Assembly (NCBI RefSeq): GCF_000328475.2
Contig: NC_026479.1
Coordinates: forward strand, 434,001-498,000
From: Mycosarcoma maydis
Taxonomy: Eukaryota; Basidiomycota; Ustilaginomycetes; Ustilaginales
Length of the DNA: 64,000 nt
Direction of reading: 5' to 3'
The position numbers and the translations under genes are program-made. Positions 31,850-41,698 of this stretch are shown one piece after another; the first letter of the stretch is position 1; each line of letters begins with the position of its first letter. Under the pieces are notes generated by a model that was not told where the DNA came from, did not search any database, and worked only from the letters and a program-made list of their open reading frames with translations.

Positions 31850-33979
31850 CTAAAGCTCATCATGGCCGTAGTTGAGCGGCTCGTCATCACCACCAGCAGC
31901 AGCACCGCCCTGGTAAATCTTGGCGGTGATGGGGGCAACGGCAGCCTGGAGCTCGCTGAGCTGCTCCTCAATGTCGGAACCCTCGGCGGTCTGGCTGTTC
32001 TCGTCGAGCCATGCCTCGGCATCCTTGAGGCTCTGCTTAATGGTCTCCTTGTCCTCCTTGTCGAGCTTGCCGCCAAGACCCTCCTTGTCGCTAAGCTGGC
32101 TTCGAAGCGAAGCGATAAAGTTCTGCAGGTTGTTGAGAGCTTCGATACGCTTGCGCACAGCCTCGTCCTGCTCGGCAAACTCCTCAGCCTCGGCGACCAT
32201 GCGCTCAATCTCCTCGGGTGTGAGACGACCCTTGTCATTCGAAATGGTGATTGACTCGGACTTTCCGGTGCCCTTGTCAGCAGCCGAAACCTTCATAATT
32301 CCGTTGGCGTCGAGCTCGAAGGTGACCTCGATCTGGGGAGTGCCTCGAGGGGCGGGGGGGATACCGGTCAGCTCAAACTTGCCGAGCAAGTTGTTGTCCT
32401 TGGTCATGGATCGCTCGCCCTCAAACACCTGGATGAGAACGGTATTCTGGTTGTCGGCGGCAGTCGAGAAGATCTGCGACTTCTTGGTGGGCACGACGGT
32501 GTTACGAGGAATGAGCTTGGTCATGACACCACCGTTAGTCTCAATACCAAGGGTGAGCGGGTTAACGTCGATCAGGACGACATCGCCGAGCGACTCGTCA
32601 CCGGCAAGAACACCACCCTGGACGGCAGCACCCCAGGCGACGGCCTCATCGGGGTTGATACCCTTGGAAGGCTCCCGGCCAAAGTACTCCTTGAGCATAG
32701 CCTGTACCTTGGGGATACGCGTGGAACCACCGACGAGCACAACGTCGTCGATCTCGTCCTTCTTGACACCGGCGTCCTTGAGTACCTGCTCGACGGGCTT
32801 CATGGTCTTGCGGAAGAGATCCATGTTAAGCTCCTCGAACTTGGCACGAGTGAGGGTCTCATCGAGGTCGTTGCCCTCGAAGAAACCGTCAATCTCAATC
32901 TTGGTCGACATCTGGCTCGAAAGGGTTCGCTTGGCACGCTCAACCTCGCGCTTCAACTTACCGACGGAGCGCTTGTTGGACGAGGCGTCGAGACCGGTCT
33001 TTTTCTTGAACTGCTTGAGAATGTATTCGGAAACGCGGTTGTCAAAGTCCTCACCACCAAGGTGAGTGTCGCCGGCAGTGGCAAGAACCTCGAAGACGCC
33101 CGAGTCAATCGAGAGGAGCGACACGTCGAAAGTACCACCGCCAAGATCGTAAACAATGATCTGCGATTCACCGTCCTTCTTGTCGAGACCGTAAGCGATG
33201 GCAGCAGCGGTAGGCTCGTTGACGATTCGCAGCACGTTAAGACCAGCGATGGTGCCAGCATCCTTAGTGGCCTGTCGCTGAGCGTCGTTGAAATAGGCGG
33301 GAACGGTGACAACGGCGTGGGTGACCTTGTGGCCGAGGTAAGCCTCAGCAGTCTCTTTCATCTTCTGGAGAACCATGGCCGAGACCTCCTCGGGAGTGAA
33401 GACCTTCTTTTCGCCGTTGACAGTGACCTGGATAGCAGGCTTGCCGTTCTTCTCGACGAGCTTGAAGGGGAGGTGCTTGGCATCCTTTTTGAGGTCTGAT
33501 TCGCCCCACTAGCGGCCGATGAGGCGCTTGGCGTCAACAGATGGTGTTTTTGGGNNNNNNNNNNNNNNNNNNNNNNNNNNNNNNNNNNNNNNNNNNNNNN
33601 NNNNNNNNNNNNNNNNNNNNNNNNNNNNNNNNNNNNNNNNNNNNNNNNNNNNNNCAGGAGTGAAGGCGACATACGAAGGAGTGATACGGTTACCCTGGTC
33701 ATTGGTGATAATTTCGACACGACCGTTGACCTGTGCACCAACACACGAGTAGGTAGTTCCAAGATCGATACCAATAACAGTTCCGTATTCGCTGCGCTTG
33801 TCAGCAGCAGCGGCGACACCCATACCACCAGCGGACGACGCGGGCGACATGAAAGCTGACAAAGTGAGGAGGGCCAGGATGGCCATGATGATGGTCATGA
33901 AGGCAGGTCGAGACATGCCGGTGGCACGAGCAGCCTTGCGGCGCTGTGCCAACGCAGTTGTGCGGCTGGCGAGAACCAT
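31850..33979 (-). CDS. KAR2: ER Hsp70 chaperone BiP/Kar2 (interrupted by an assembly gap)
   Basis: Start ATG 33979 gives a basic leader and a signal-anchor-like hydrophobic core ([17 protein letters not shown]), then the nucleotide-binding domain beginning [14 protein letters not shown]. After the 100-N gap (33555-33654) the protein runs through [28 protein letters not shown], the [10 protein letters not shown] linker and the substrate domain, to a C-terminal HDEL at 31853-31864, the ER retrieval signal. It folds secretory proteins, aids translocation and controls the unfolded-protein response. Two lesions sit right beside the gap on its 3' side: one extra base around 33535-33543, which shifts the frame before DAKRLIGR, and an in-frame TAG at 33509-33511. 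Both lie within 50 bases of the gap in a vital gene, so sequencing error is the likelier cause than a pseudogene. Confidence 0.93.
33555..33654. other. Assembly gap (100 N) inside BiP
   Basis: Exactly 100 N, a conventional placeholder of unknown length; it removes part of the first ATPase subdomain of BiP. Confidence 0.99.
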
Positions 33980-34421
33980 TCTTTTGCTTCTACTTCCGAC
34001 TGTGGATGCGGAAAGGGGCACAGGAGGGAAAGTCGGTGGAAGTAGAGTTAGAAATTGCTTTTTAAGGAAGAGTCTATTATGACCTTGGGTATAAGATGAT
34101 GAAGAAAGACGACGTGTGTCGAACACGTCAAGTTCGCACAGTCAGACTCGTGCTAGCCACGACGACGACGACAAGAACGAGGATCGTGTGTGATGCAGGA
34201 GGTGCAAGTGGCGATGGCGAAGATGCCGCACAGAAAACTCTGCTGATGCCGAGAATGGATGGGAATACGATGGAGTTGAAGAAGGCAATGAGAGAGTTGT
34301 ACTTACGAGGCTCGGTAGTATTTATCTTGAGGGAGATGGGTAATGGTACGGAAAGGAGAGCGAAGGAGAAGGGTCAGCACAAATCAGATGAGCTGGAAGC
34401 TTCTGTGACCAACTTGGTGTC

Positions 34422-34437
34422 GACGTGGACGACGTGG
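34422..34437 (-). promoter_or_regulatory. Tandem CCACGTC sites upstream of BiP (UPRE-like candidate)
   Basis: gacgtgg occurs twice, at 34422-34428 and 34431-34437 (CCACGTC on the BiP strand), about 445 bases upstream of the BiP start. CACGT-containing UPRE/ERSE sites bound by Hac1/Cib1/XBP1-type bZIP factors are known in BiP promoters; assignment here is inference from the core only. Confidence 0.35.
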
Positions 34438-34889
34438 CTAAATCTGAGTGCCAAAGCGAAGCAGCACACGGGCCGTGTGCTGTGCGAGCGAGCATGTCTT
34501 GGCCAATAACAAATTAGCTCTGGCGCTGAGGTTCCAGCTCACCGTGCACCATCTGCTCTTTCCCCAGGTCTGTGCGGTCTTTTTACCATTCACGATTCAC
34601 GATTCAAATTTCTCAAGTGAAACTAGCTAAAAAGAGAAACCTAGGCTGAGTTGGCGGCGGTCCAGAGAAGGTCTCAGAATCGTGAATCTCGCTAGACTCA
34701 CAATGGTGTTGAATTTTTCTCTTAACGCTTTCATCTCATCGGGAGATCAAAGACAGATCGGTAGAGAAGAAATTACAAATGATACATTCGCGATTGGACT
34801 CACTTTTTTCATGTAACTAGTTACCTTATCTGCTACTTGAGGGGATAAGATGCCATGTGTTACTGCCGAACGATGCTGCTGGCCTCTGC

Positions 34890-34891
34890 GT

Positions 34892-34958
<67 letters not shown>
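34890..34958. repeat. (TG)n microsatellite
   Basis: Starts with interrupted tgtgcg units, then becomes an uninterrupted TG run from about 34902 to 34958. It lies between BiP and the WBP4-like gene and produces a spurious poly-Val/Cys frame. Confidence 0.97.
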
Positions 34959-34960
<2 letters not shown>

Positions 34961-35138
34961 GAAAAGGTGGGAAGGTATCAGCTTCCCGATATGACTCTCA
35001 GTGGTACGAACGTGGCTGTCCTGAACGTCGACGCTGTACGCATTAACAAGCCATCAGTGAACTGAAATGATCATAGAGCCATCATAGAGCCGATATACTC
35101 AGATTATAATCATGAATGGCATGCTTTTCATTGCACCT

Positions 35139-36008
35139 CTATATAACAGCTCTCACCCGTTTGGCTCGCGCGGCTGCACCGGCTCTTCGCTTCTTGAACA
35201 AGCCGCCACCTCCATCAGTAGGACTGCCACCTCCTTCCGCTGTTGACGCGGAATCTGGAGCCTCATTGTCCTCTTTTTTCTTGACTGCCGTGCTGTATGT
35301 GTGCGCAGCGTTCGTATCTAATGGCGGTTCTGTGGCGACAATGACCTCCTCTTTGACAACATTGTCGGATTGAGCCTGTTCCATCTCCTTGATCTCTTTT
35401 CGCAACGCCGGTGGACCGTCTTGAGCAGCACGTGGTCTCTTCTTGATCTTGATGGTGTCGAGATCTTGGTCTTCGTCACTGTCATCGAGGCGAGCCATCT
35501 TCTCCTTGACGCGAAACGATCGGGCCCGGTCTCGATCGGTGGTCTCGCTCGCGGAAGAGGTTGAAGCAGACGCAACAGGTTCCACTTGCTGCCATTCCCC
35601 GGGCTGAGCGATGTGCTGTGACGCCTCTGCCGGTCTCTCCGCTGCTGCTCGTCTTGTATTTGCACGAGCGAGGTGAGCAAGACCTGGCTGCATCGTGAGC
35701 TTGAACTTTGTTCCTGCTGTTAACGCTGTAGACCGTGAAGTTGAAGCAGTAGCGCCATCACCACAAGCCTGATCCTTGGCGTAACTTTGAGCTGCGAGCG
35801 CTTCAATCCTCGCCATTTCTTTCTTGGTGTGTTCGACATCCTTGCGTTCTTGCTCCGCTTTGCGGTACAGTTGCTCTAGCGCCTTTTGTACGTTCTGTTT
35901 ATGTCGCACGCCCGTCTCGTGATGTCGTCTCGATGGCAAGTCGTCATTGATGGTGACTTCGCAGTATTTGCACGTCCATCTCTTGCGAGAAATCCAGACG
36001 TCCGCCAT
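35139..36008 (-). CDS. WBP4/FBP21-like U1-type zinc-finger splicing factor
   Basis: 289 residues from ATG 36008, chosen because MADVWISRKRWTCKYC is the conserved beginning of the family and upstream residues are not. The U1-type matrin zinc finger is C13-x2-C16, H29 or H30, H36 (TGVRHKQNV). A long charged helix follows (LEQLYRKAEQERKDVEHTKKEMARIE), then disordered Ser/Ala-rich sequence, a RARSFRVKEKMARLDDSDEDQD patch and a basic C-terminus. Human WBP4 carries two WW domains after the finger; none is visible here, as in some fungal relatives. The expected place is the nucleus, in the B-complex spliceosome. The gene is divergent from the nucleoside hydrolase (420 bp apart). Confidence 0.8.
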   Translation of the reverse strand: MADVWISRKRWTCKYCEVTINDDLPSRRHHETGVRHKQNVQKALEQLYRKAEQERKDVEHTKKEMARIEALAAQSYAKDQACGDGATASTSRSTALTAGTKFKLTMQPGLAHLARANTRRAAAERPAEASQHIAQPGEWQQVEPVASASTSSASETTDRDRARSFRVKEKMARLDDSDEDQDLDTIKIKKRPRAAQDGPPALRKEIKEMEQAQSDNVVKEEVIVATEPPLDTNAAHTYSTAVKKKEDNEAPDSASTAEGGGSPTDGGGGLFKKRRAGAAARAKRVRAVI

Positions 36009-36428
36009 GTTCGTAGAGGCCGGTTGTGTAAGTGTAGTCCCACCAGCTAGCCATTCAGGTGGAGGAGGAGCAATAAGAATCTGAATCAAAATTGGGGCAG
36101 TTAAATTGTCCATCCAAGATAGAAGAGCCAAGATGGATGTCAGAAAGCTGGACCCTGCACTCTGCATGCAAGTGCAAATTGTGTTTGACTTGCGCCGAAA
36201 ACCGCGGATGATGATCAATCAACCTTGGCAATCAAGCTGGTGAAGGGTATTCACGATTGTTTCCTCTTTGCAATAGAAGCCTTGGTCAGTGTCACGTCCA
36301 CAGTCATTTCTCTCCTTCCGTGCAGACGTTGCTGTTCTTGCCTTCTGTTCCTCTCTTCGCCTCTAGATTCGTCTCGATCCAGCCCTTTGCGACCAGCACT
36401 CCGTTGCATAGACAATACAAGATCCAAG

Positions 36429-38171
36429 ATGAAAGGCAATACGCCTTCTTCTCCGGGAAGCACTCCATCGCTGCTGCGACGCCTCAGCCAGTTCGTGCAG
36501 CCGAGTCCATCATCGTCGGCATTTCAGCCAAGGGCCAAAGGCTCATCTGACTCGCCACTCACGCCGACTGCGAATCTGCCGAGGGATGACGCCACGATCA
36601 AGTCTGTATGGCTCGATTGCGATCCTGGCCATGACGACGCTATGGCTTTGCTTATGGCAGTACATCATCCGAGTATAGATTTGCTGGGCATCTCGACTGT
36701 AGCTGGCAACGCGGGTGGGCGTGACACTTTTCTGAATGCAGTCCGTCTCATGGCTCTGTACCGAGCAGACCCCTCGATACCCGTAATCCGCGGGTCTGAC
36801 TGTCCGTTAGTCAAAGAAGTCAAGGTGGACGTCGGAATCCATGGTCAGGGAGGTCTTGGTGGGGTTCAAGGTCTTCCCTCTTTGTCATCGCCGCTGTGTC
36901 AACCTTGGCTGCAGCCCGCTTATCCCAAGACGAGCTCCCCCACAACTGGGCCCGAACCTTCGCTCTTCCTATATACGCTCTCGACCATCCTGACGGAGCG
37001 CCTCAACAACGGCAAACCGCCTATCCATCTTGCTGTCACCGGTCCCATGACCAACGTGGCGCTCTTCATCCGATGCTATCCGCACCTCATTCGGGGCATT
37101 GAACAGATTGTGCTCATGGGTGGTGCTGCTGGTGTTAGGGGTAACAGAGGGCCGCTCGCGGAGTTCAACATTCTCAATGATCCCGAAGCAGCTGCTATCG
37201 TCTTCAACACCGACATCAAGGTCGTCATGGCTGGGCTCAATGTCACTCATCAAGCCATATTTACAGCAGAGCTCCACGACCGGCTCCTTTCTGGCAAGAT
37301 TCGATCGGTCTCGTCATCTCGCAGACAATCGAGGACCGCATTGAGTGCCATTTCGCCGACGCAGTCGCCTAGTACTTCGCCCTTTGCGCCCACGGCTGAT
37401 CTATCGGCATCGACGCAGGTTGGGCCAAGCGACCTAAAAAAAATGCTGAGCTCGACGTTGACCTTCTTTGCCAAGACATACGCGTCCGAGTTTGGCTTCA
37501 CACGAGGTCCGCCCGTGCACGACATGTTGGCCATCGCCTACATTATCGATCCGACGCTCTTCTATCGCCGTGTTCCTTCGCCTGGCGATGTTCCCAATGT
37601 GTCCATGGTTGATGCCGATCCGTACACCAACAAAGGCATGCCTATGGCCGCTTCTTTAGCCAAGCCAAATAAACTGGGTGGTTTGCAGGGTGGCAACTCG
37701 TTGGGGCTTGACATGAGCGTTGTTGGAGGAGGAAGCGGAGAGACTAGCAACATCCCGGATGTGCCGGTGAACACAGCTGAGACTACGACTACACCCAGGG
37801 GCACACCACCAAAACGGTACCGAGTCGACGTCGAGTGCAGCGACGGTTTGGCATGTGGTGCAACCGTCGTCGACTTTTGGGGTGATCGTGTTGAACACGA
37901 GGGCTGGGGAAAAGGCGGCAGGAACGTGGAAGTGCTCGAAAATCTCGACTGTCCTCGCATGTGGGATATTTTCTTCGAGGTGGTCGAGCGTGCTGAAACA
38001 CATATTGCTAGCAGTGGACTGGTTCGCACCGATGCGACTGCGATGGCTCAAGACACTGTCGATGTTGGTTCTGGTCTCAGTTCACCTTCGAGATCGCCGA
38101 CCAAGGCATTCGCGACCTTGCGTCTTGGCGTTGACCCTGTTGACAACAACAGCAACAACAAATTATACTAG
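36429..38171 (+). CDS. Nucleoside hydrolase (IUNH family)
   Basis: 580 residues from ATG 36429; upstream in-frame codons start only at a TTG. The enzyme hydrolyses the N-glycosidic bond of purine and/or pyrimidine nucleosides for base salvage. The calcium-binding Asp cluster DCDPGHDDA lies at residues 63-71, with GISTVAGN following, LIRGIEQIVLMGGA, the EFNILNDPEAA block and the PVHDMLAIAYII block that supplies the last metal-binding Asp. The family core is ~320 residues; here a Ser-rich N-terminal extension, a Ser/Thr/Pro insert after the LSGKIRS segment (about 280-330), and a Gly/Thr-rich insert with a long C-terminal tail add ~250 residues. Substrate preference cannot be told. Confidence 0.9.
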   Translation: MKGNTPSSPGSTPSLLRRLSQFVQPSPSSSAFQPRAKGSSDSPLTPTANLPRDDATIKSVWLDCDPGHDDAMALLMAVHHPSIDLLGISTVAGNAGGRDTFLNAVRLMALYRADPSIPVIRGSDCPLVKEVKVDVGIHGQGGLGGVQGLPSLSSPLCQPWLQPAYPKTSSPTTGPEPSLFLYTLSTILTERLNNGKPPIHLAVTGPMTNVALFIRCYPHLIRGIEQIVLMGGAAGVRGNRGPLAEFNILNDPEAAAIVFNTDIKVVMAGLNVTHQAIFTAELHDRLLSGKIRSVSSSRRQSRTALSAISPTQSPSTSPFAPTADLSASTQVGPSDLKKMLSSTLTFFAKTYASEFGFTRGPPVHDMLAIAYIIDPTLFYRRVPSPGDVPNVSMVDADPYTNKGMPMAASLAKPNKLGGLQGGNSLGLDMSVVGGGSGETSNIPDVPVNTAETTTTPRGTPPKRYRVDVECSDGLACGATVVDFWGDRVEHEGWGKGGRNVEVLENLDCPRMWDIFFEVVERAETHIASSGLVRTDATAMAQDTVDVGSGLSSPSRSPTKAFATLRLGVDPVDNNSNNKLY

Positions 38172-38253
38172 ATGCGCACATGATGCTTACTTAGGAGGAT
38201 ACTGTACAAGATCTGTTCCGATGATGGTAACTGCAAAGCATCGATGTAGCATC

Positions 38254-39447
38254 TTACGCTGACCGTAGGGAATCAACCTCAGCAGGCAGAAGAAGCGTGT
38301 TGAGCACCGCAGCGAGGCGCAAACCCGCCTTTGCGAGTTGCTTATGAATGACCTTGTCTCGTTCGATGCGGCCAACGTACTCTGGAACGTCCAGCTCGGG
38401 TTCGGGCACCGGCGTTGGCGAAGGCTCCGGTTCTCCTTGGCCAGGCGGAGGTGCTGGCTCCCAAGCCGGCACAGGTGCGGCAAAGGCATAAGTACACACC
38501 AGTGAGTGCATAGGACGAGTCCATTCATAAGGACAGATAGGCAAAACCGTATTATCGACTCGATGCGGATCCTCCGATATGGAGGACAACGCGAGCTGCC
38601 CTTCGTACTCTTGCGTCAGCGCACCGATCTCTGAGCGCTGGCCTTGACAGGCAGGCCAACCAGACGACTCTTGCTTCCACCAGGCATCCCCTTCCTGACC
38701 ACGAGAAGCAGGCTGCCCTAAACCTTCTTTGAGGATAAATCGAATTAAAGGGTCGTACCGTGCTCCGACTAGAGCACTCTCGATGCGACCCGAGGGTAAA
38801 CGAGTCGTATAGTTGGACAGTTCGCGAATCTGCTTATCGATAAGTAGCGTGTCCCACACCGTATGCAGACGCGCCTTTCTGCCCTCAAAATGAACCCACA
38901 CATCGTTGCCGCCGCGAGCGCGCCCTGTGAGATGCAGTGGCTGATGTGCATCGCCAAAAAGGTGAACCATGAAGCGCAGTGCCATATCACGTTGCCAACC
39001 GGTTTCGGTCACGACACGCGATGTGTAGTTGACCATAGAGGTGAGTACATTGTTTGGCGAAGTCCATCCAGTTTCCCCGTAAAGGCATTGGCTGGGAGGG
39101 TGGTCATCGACTGGATTGACATAATGCAGCTGACCACTCCAAGGGTATCGTGAGCGAATCGTGTCGGGCCAGCCCGCAAGTACGGCCAAGTGACAGTGCG
39201 TGCGAGGCTTGCTATCTTCGGAAGTTGGCCAGTGCGAGGGATAGCGAGTGTAGTTGGGCAGAATGGTGCAGAGCTGTTCTCGCACAAGGGGATGGAGCTG
39301 GGTCTGCGCAATTGTCGCAACGATCTGGTGTCCGGCGATTCCCCATGCGCACACAGATGGCAACAGGCACAGCACGGCTATAGCCAGTGCGTACCAGACC
39401 GCGAACTTTATTATTGCGGTGGATAGGATCTGCGTAATGGAGTGCAT
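38254..39447 (-). CDS. Secreted S1/P1-type zinc nuclease
   Basis: 397 residues from ATG 39447; the frame also holds an ATG at 39528, but the downstream start gives the better signal peptide (ALAIAVLCLLPSVCA). Cleavage leaves an N-terminal Trp (WGIAGHQ), which in this family is itself a zinc ligand. Further zinc ligands are seen in HYVNP, HLFGDAHQPLH, GGNDVWV and LHTVWD. Several N-glycosylation sequons (NYT, NYT) occur. An unusual Pro/Glu-rich segment (WEPAPPPGQGEPEPSPTPVPEPEL) is inserted before the conserved final helix (KQLAKAGLRLAAVLN). The enzyme should cut single-stranded DNA/RNA and 3'-nucleotides outside the cell for phosphate and nucleoside scavenging. Confidence 0.92.
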   Translation of the reverse strand: MHSITQILSTAIIKFAVWYALAIAVLCLLPSVCAWGIAGHQIVATIAQTQLHPLVREQLCTILPNYTRYPSHWPTSEDSKPRTHCHLAVLAGWPDTIRSRYPWSGQLHYVNPVDDHPPSQCLYGETGWTSPNNVLTSMVNYTSRVVTETGWQRDMALRFMVHLFGDAHQPLHLTGRARGGNDVWVHFEGRKARLHTVWDTLLIDKQIRELSNYTTRLPSGRIESALVGARYDPLIRFILKEGLGQPASRGQEGDAWWKQESSGWPACQGQRSEIGALTQEYEGQLALSSISEDPHRVDNTVLPICPYEWTRPMHSLVCTYAFAAPVPAWEPAPPPGQGEPEPSPTPVPEPELDVPEYVGRIERDKVIHKQLAKAGLRLAAVLNTLLLPAEVDSLRSA

Positions 39448-40432
39448 TGCAAAAGGTGGTGCAGCTTTGAACGGTGGTGATCTTATGTAGAGATACTTGT
39501 GACAGTAACCACCCTTTTGAGCATCCATCAAGCGGAGTGTAATTTCAGGGTCCAGTCACGAGTCTCACTCTCACGTCTGACTGAACGAAGTGGCCCGTGG
39601 GCGAGTGGGCATTGGCTGAGCCCAGTCGTGAGTATCTCCTTCACGATTTTTCGAAAAGACTTGCAGGCACAAGCACACGCCACGATGCGCTGACACTTGT
39701 TAGTCGTGAGTGTTTTTTTCCAAAATCCATCCAGTCAAAGCACATACTGTGTGTCGTTCAAAAAAGAAGCTAACAACTGCGCAGTACCAGTGACAAACGA
39801 AGGACGAAGAGTCATCTTGTCCGACTAACTTGCTGATTCTCTTGGACCGCGTGTCTCTTTCTTGAACGACACCAAACGACAATCACACGGTGCATTCAGG
39901 CTTGGCTCAACTTCTATCGCATTTGTCGTATGCCACACAGGCGTCATTGTGGTGTCAACAAGGATAAGCGGCAACCATCCCATCATGCTGATCTGCTTCC
40001 ATGAGGGTGCTTGAGAGCTGCCAGCTCGTGCTGTGGATGCTGATGACGCTTCAGCCTCGCTGTACCTCTGAGCAAGTGTTGAGGTGCTCAGATTGAGTAG
40101 AATGTGCCGAGGAATACATGACACTCAGACCCAACGGGCTGACCTCCGATGGCTTGGCCTGCCGTATCAAGTCCTTTGGGTCACCATTTGGTACTTAATG
40201 AGCTGAGCTTGGAGTCAAACGATATCGACAACAGTGACGGAGCCCTTTTACGCTTAGTGAGGGCCGGTGTGCGATCTACCCTGCAGTCTCTGAAACTGTA
40301 CGATAATCTAGTGTCTTGTTAGTCTCTAGCAGCCTCCTTCACGGCGCTGGAGCGAGAGGAAATCTGGCATGTGCTCACCCATCACGTCACCATCAGCTAA
40401 CCGTATCCGCTGCACATTTCATAGCCGATTTC
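39448..40432. other. Upstream region of the nuclease gene
   Basis: No supported gene. Several cacgagtc/gtcgtgagt words (near 39557, 39628 and 39703). Confidence 0.5.
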
Positions 40433-41143
40433 ATGTCCGATTCTCAACGCTGCAAAGGCCTGACCTTGCCTGACCTGAACGGCAACAATATTGTGACTGC
40501 AATCGTCGGATGGTTTGCGTTCGATGGAGGGCAGGTTCCATCAAAAACATCCCAACACATGCTGCAAGCCTACGATTATTCTTCCAGGCCGTATTTCGGG
40601 GAGACGCGGCACCCAAACAGGCAGCTGAACAAAGTCGGCGTAGTCGGAGTTTGGCGACAAAGAGATTCGCAAGAGGAGATGAAAAGGGTCATTTGCATTA
40701 GGCGACGTTATGCTTCCAGCCCTACGGAAGACATCTACTCCTCCAGCTCAGGGCGCAGGAACGCAGATCGCAGGGATCTTCCATCTTCCGCTTCGGAGCG
40801 TGAGGCGCCTCGTGAGGTGGCATGTCACGTAACTTCCATCGGCGTCACATTGGACGAAAGGGTGAGCGACTTCGAGAAGGCTTCAGAGCTTGATGCGGGT
40901 ATCAGTCAGTCAAGCGCGAAAGATGTGCTATCCAAGTCCCTCGCAGACAACGCTGACCCCAACGTCGGGTGCAAATTTGCGGCATTCGACGTCGTGAGTG
41001 CAGTAAGTAGCATAGATACTTGGGTGCTGGGCGAGAAGGCGGAACCAAGGAACCAATCACACGGGCAAGAGAAGGCAGCCTCATCTCGGAGAGATTCCTC
41101 GATGCATTACCAGAGCACCGTCTTCACATTGTACGCCAGCTGA
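40433..41143 (+). CDS. Hypothetical ORF, 236 codons
   Basis: Longest ATG frame in a 2.2-kb otherwise empty region (ATG 40433). Composition is mixed and hydrophilic with Ser, Arg and Asp; no signal peptide, membrane segment, repeat or known motif. The reverse strand also carries short frames. It may be a real lineage-specific gene or chance. Confidence 0.25.
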   Translation: MSDSQRCKGLTLPDLNGNNIVTAIVGWFAFDGGQVPSKTSQHMLQAYDYSSRPYFGETRHPNRQLNKVGVVGVWRQRDSQEEMKRVICIRRRYASSPTEDIYSSSSGRRNADRRDLPSSASEREAPREVACHVTSIGVTLDERVSDFEKASELDAGISQSSAKDVLSKSLADNADPNVGCKFAAFDVVSAVSSIDTWVLGEKAEPRNQSHGQEKAASSRRDSSMHYQSTVFTLYAS

Positions 41144-41698
41144 ATGAGCACAATGACCTCTCTGCATGCCAAGTTGGCTATATGATCGGGTTGTTTTTGC
41201 ATGCGAGCGTAGCATCTTTGGCCAAGGTAGGCAAGATTACGATTAGCGTTATATGATTAACTCAAGTGTCGTTGCAGTTAAAGTAAGTCACGACAATGCT
41301 AATGTGACGCTTCCGGCAATCGTGGTCACGGCTTGTATGTTTTGCGCTGACACCCTGAGATTGGGTAGCTGATACGAGAGATGCACAAAACAAAATTGAT
41401 ATGCGTGATGATTTGGTGATCTTGACGACGAGACAAAAGTCACCTGGCGATACTCAACGCCTGAGGCTCCAGCTACGCCTTTCTTAAAGTCGACTTTTAA
41501 CGCACAGAGCCGAGCCGAAATGATCAGTGATGCCCCGCGTTAGCATAGTGACTTGAAACATCATGGCAATATTCATCTACTCGTTTCGCGCACTGAGACT
41601 GATGCCTGAAAAGTCAAAAACAATTGTGATTGGCTGCATGGACAAGAGAAAAAGGAGGTTGCAAGAGCCAAAGAGTGTCGAATTCAATTGTCGAGCGT
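41144..41698. other. Intergenic 3' of ATP synthase g
   Basis: Nothing recognised. Confidence 0.5.

Larger units (their letters stand above)
33980..35138. other. BiP upstream region and 3' side of WBP4-like gene
   Basis: Holds the candidate UPRE sites, a doubled motif attcacgattcacgattc at 34588-34605, another aatcgtgaatc near 34678, and the TG microsatellite. A 137-codon plus-strand frame in the BiP leader (34096-34509) shows no family resemblance. Confidence 0.5.

Noticed and set aside
31920..33065. 381-codon plus-strand frame antisense to BiP
   Set aside because: Long antisense frames are a well-known by-product of Hsp70 codon bias; the sense strand is clearly BiP and the antisense product is Ser-rich without family resemblance.
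34096..34509. 137-codon plus-strand frame upstream of BiP
   Set aside because: Lies in the BiP promoter/leader and contains low-complexity Thr/Arg; no supporting feature.
34850..35065. Frame with alternating Val/Cys
   Set aside because: Translation of the TG microsatellite.
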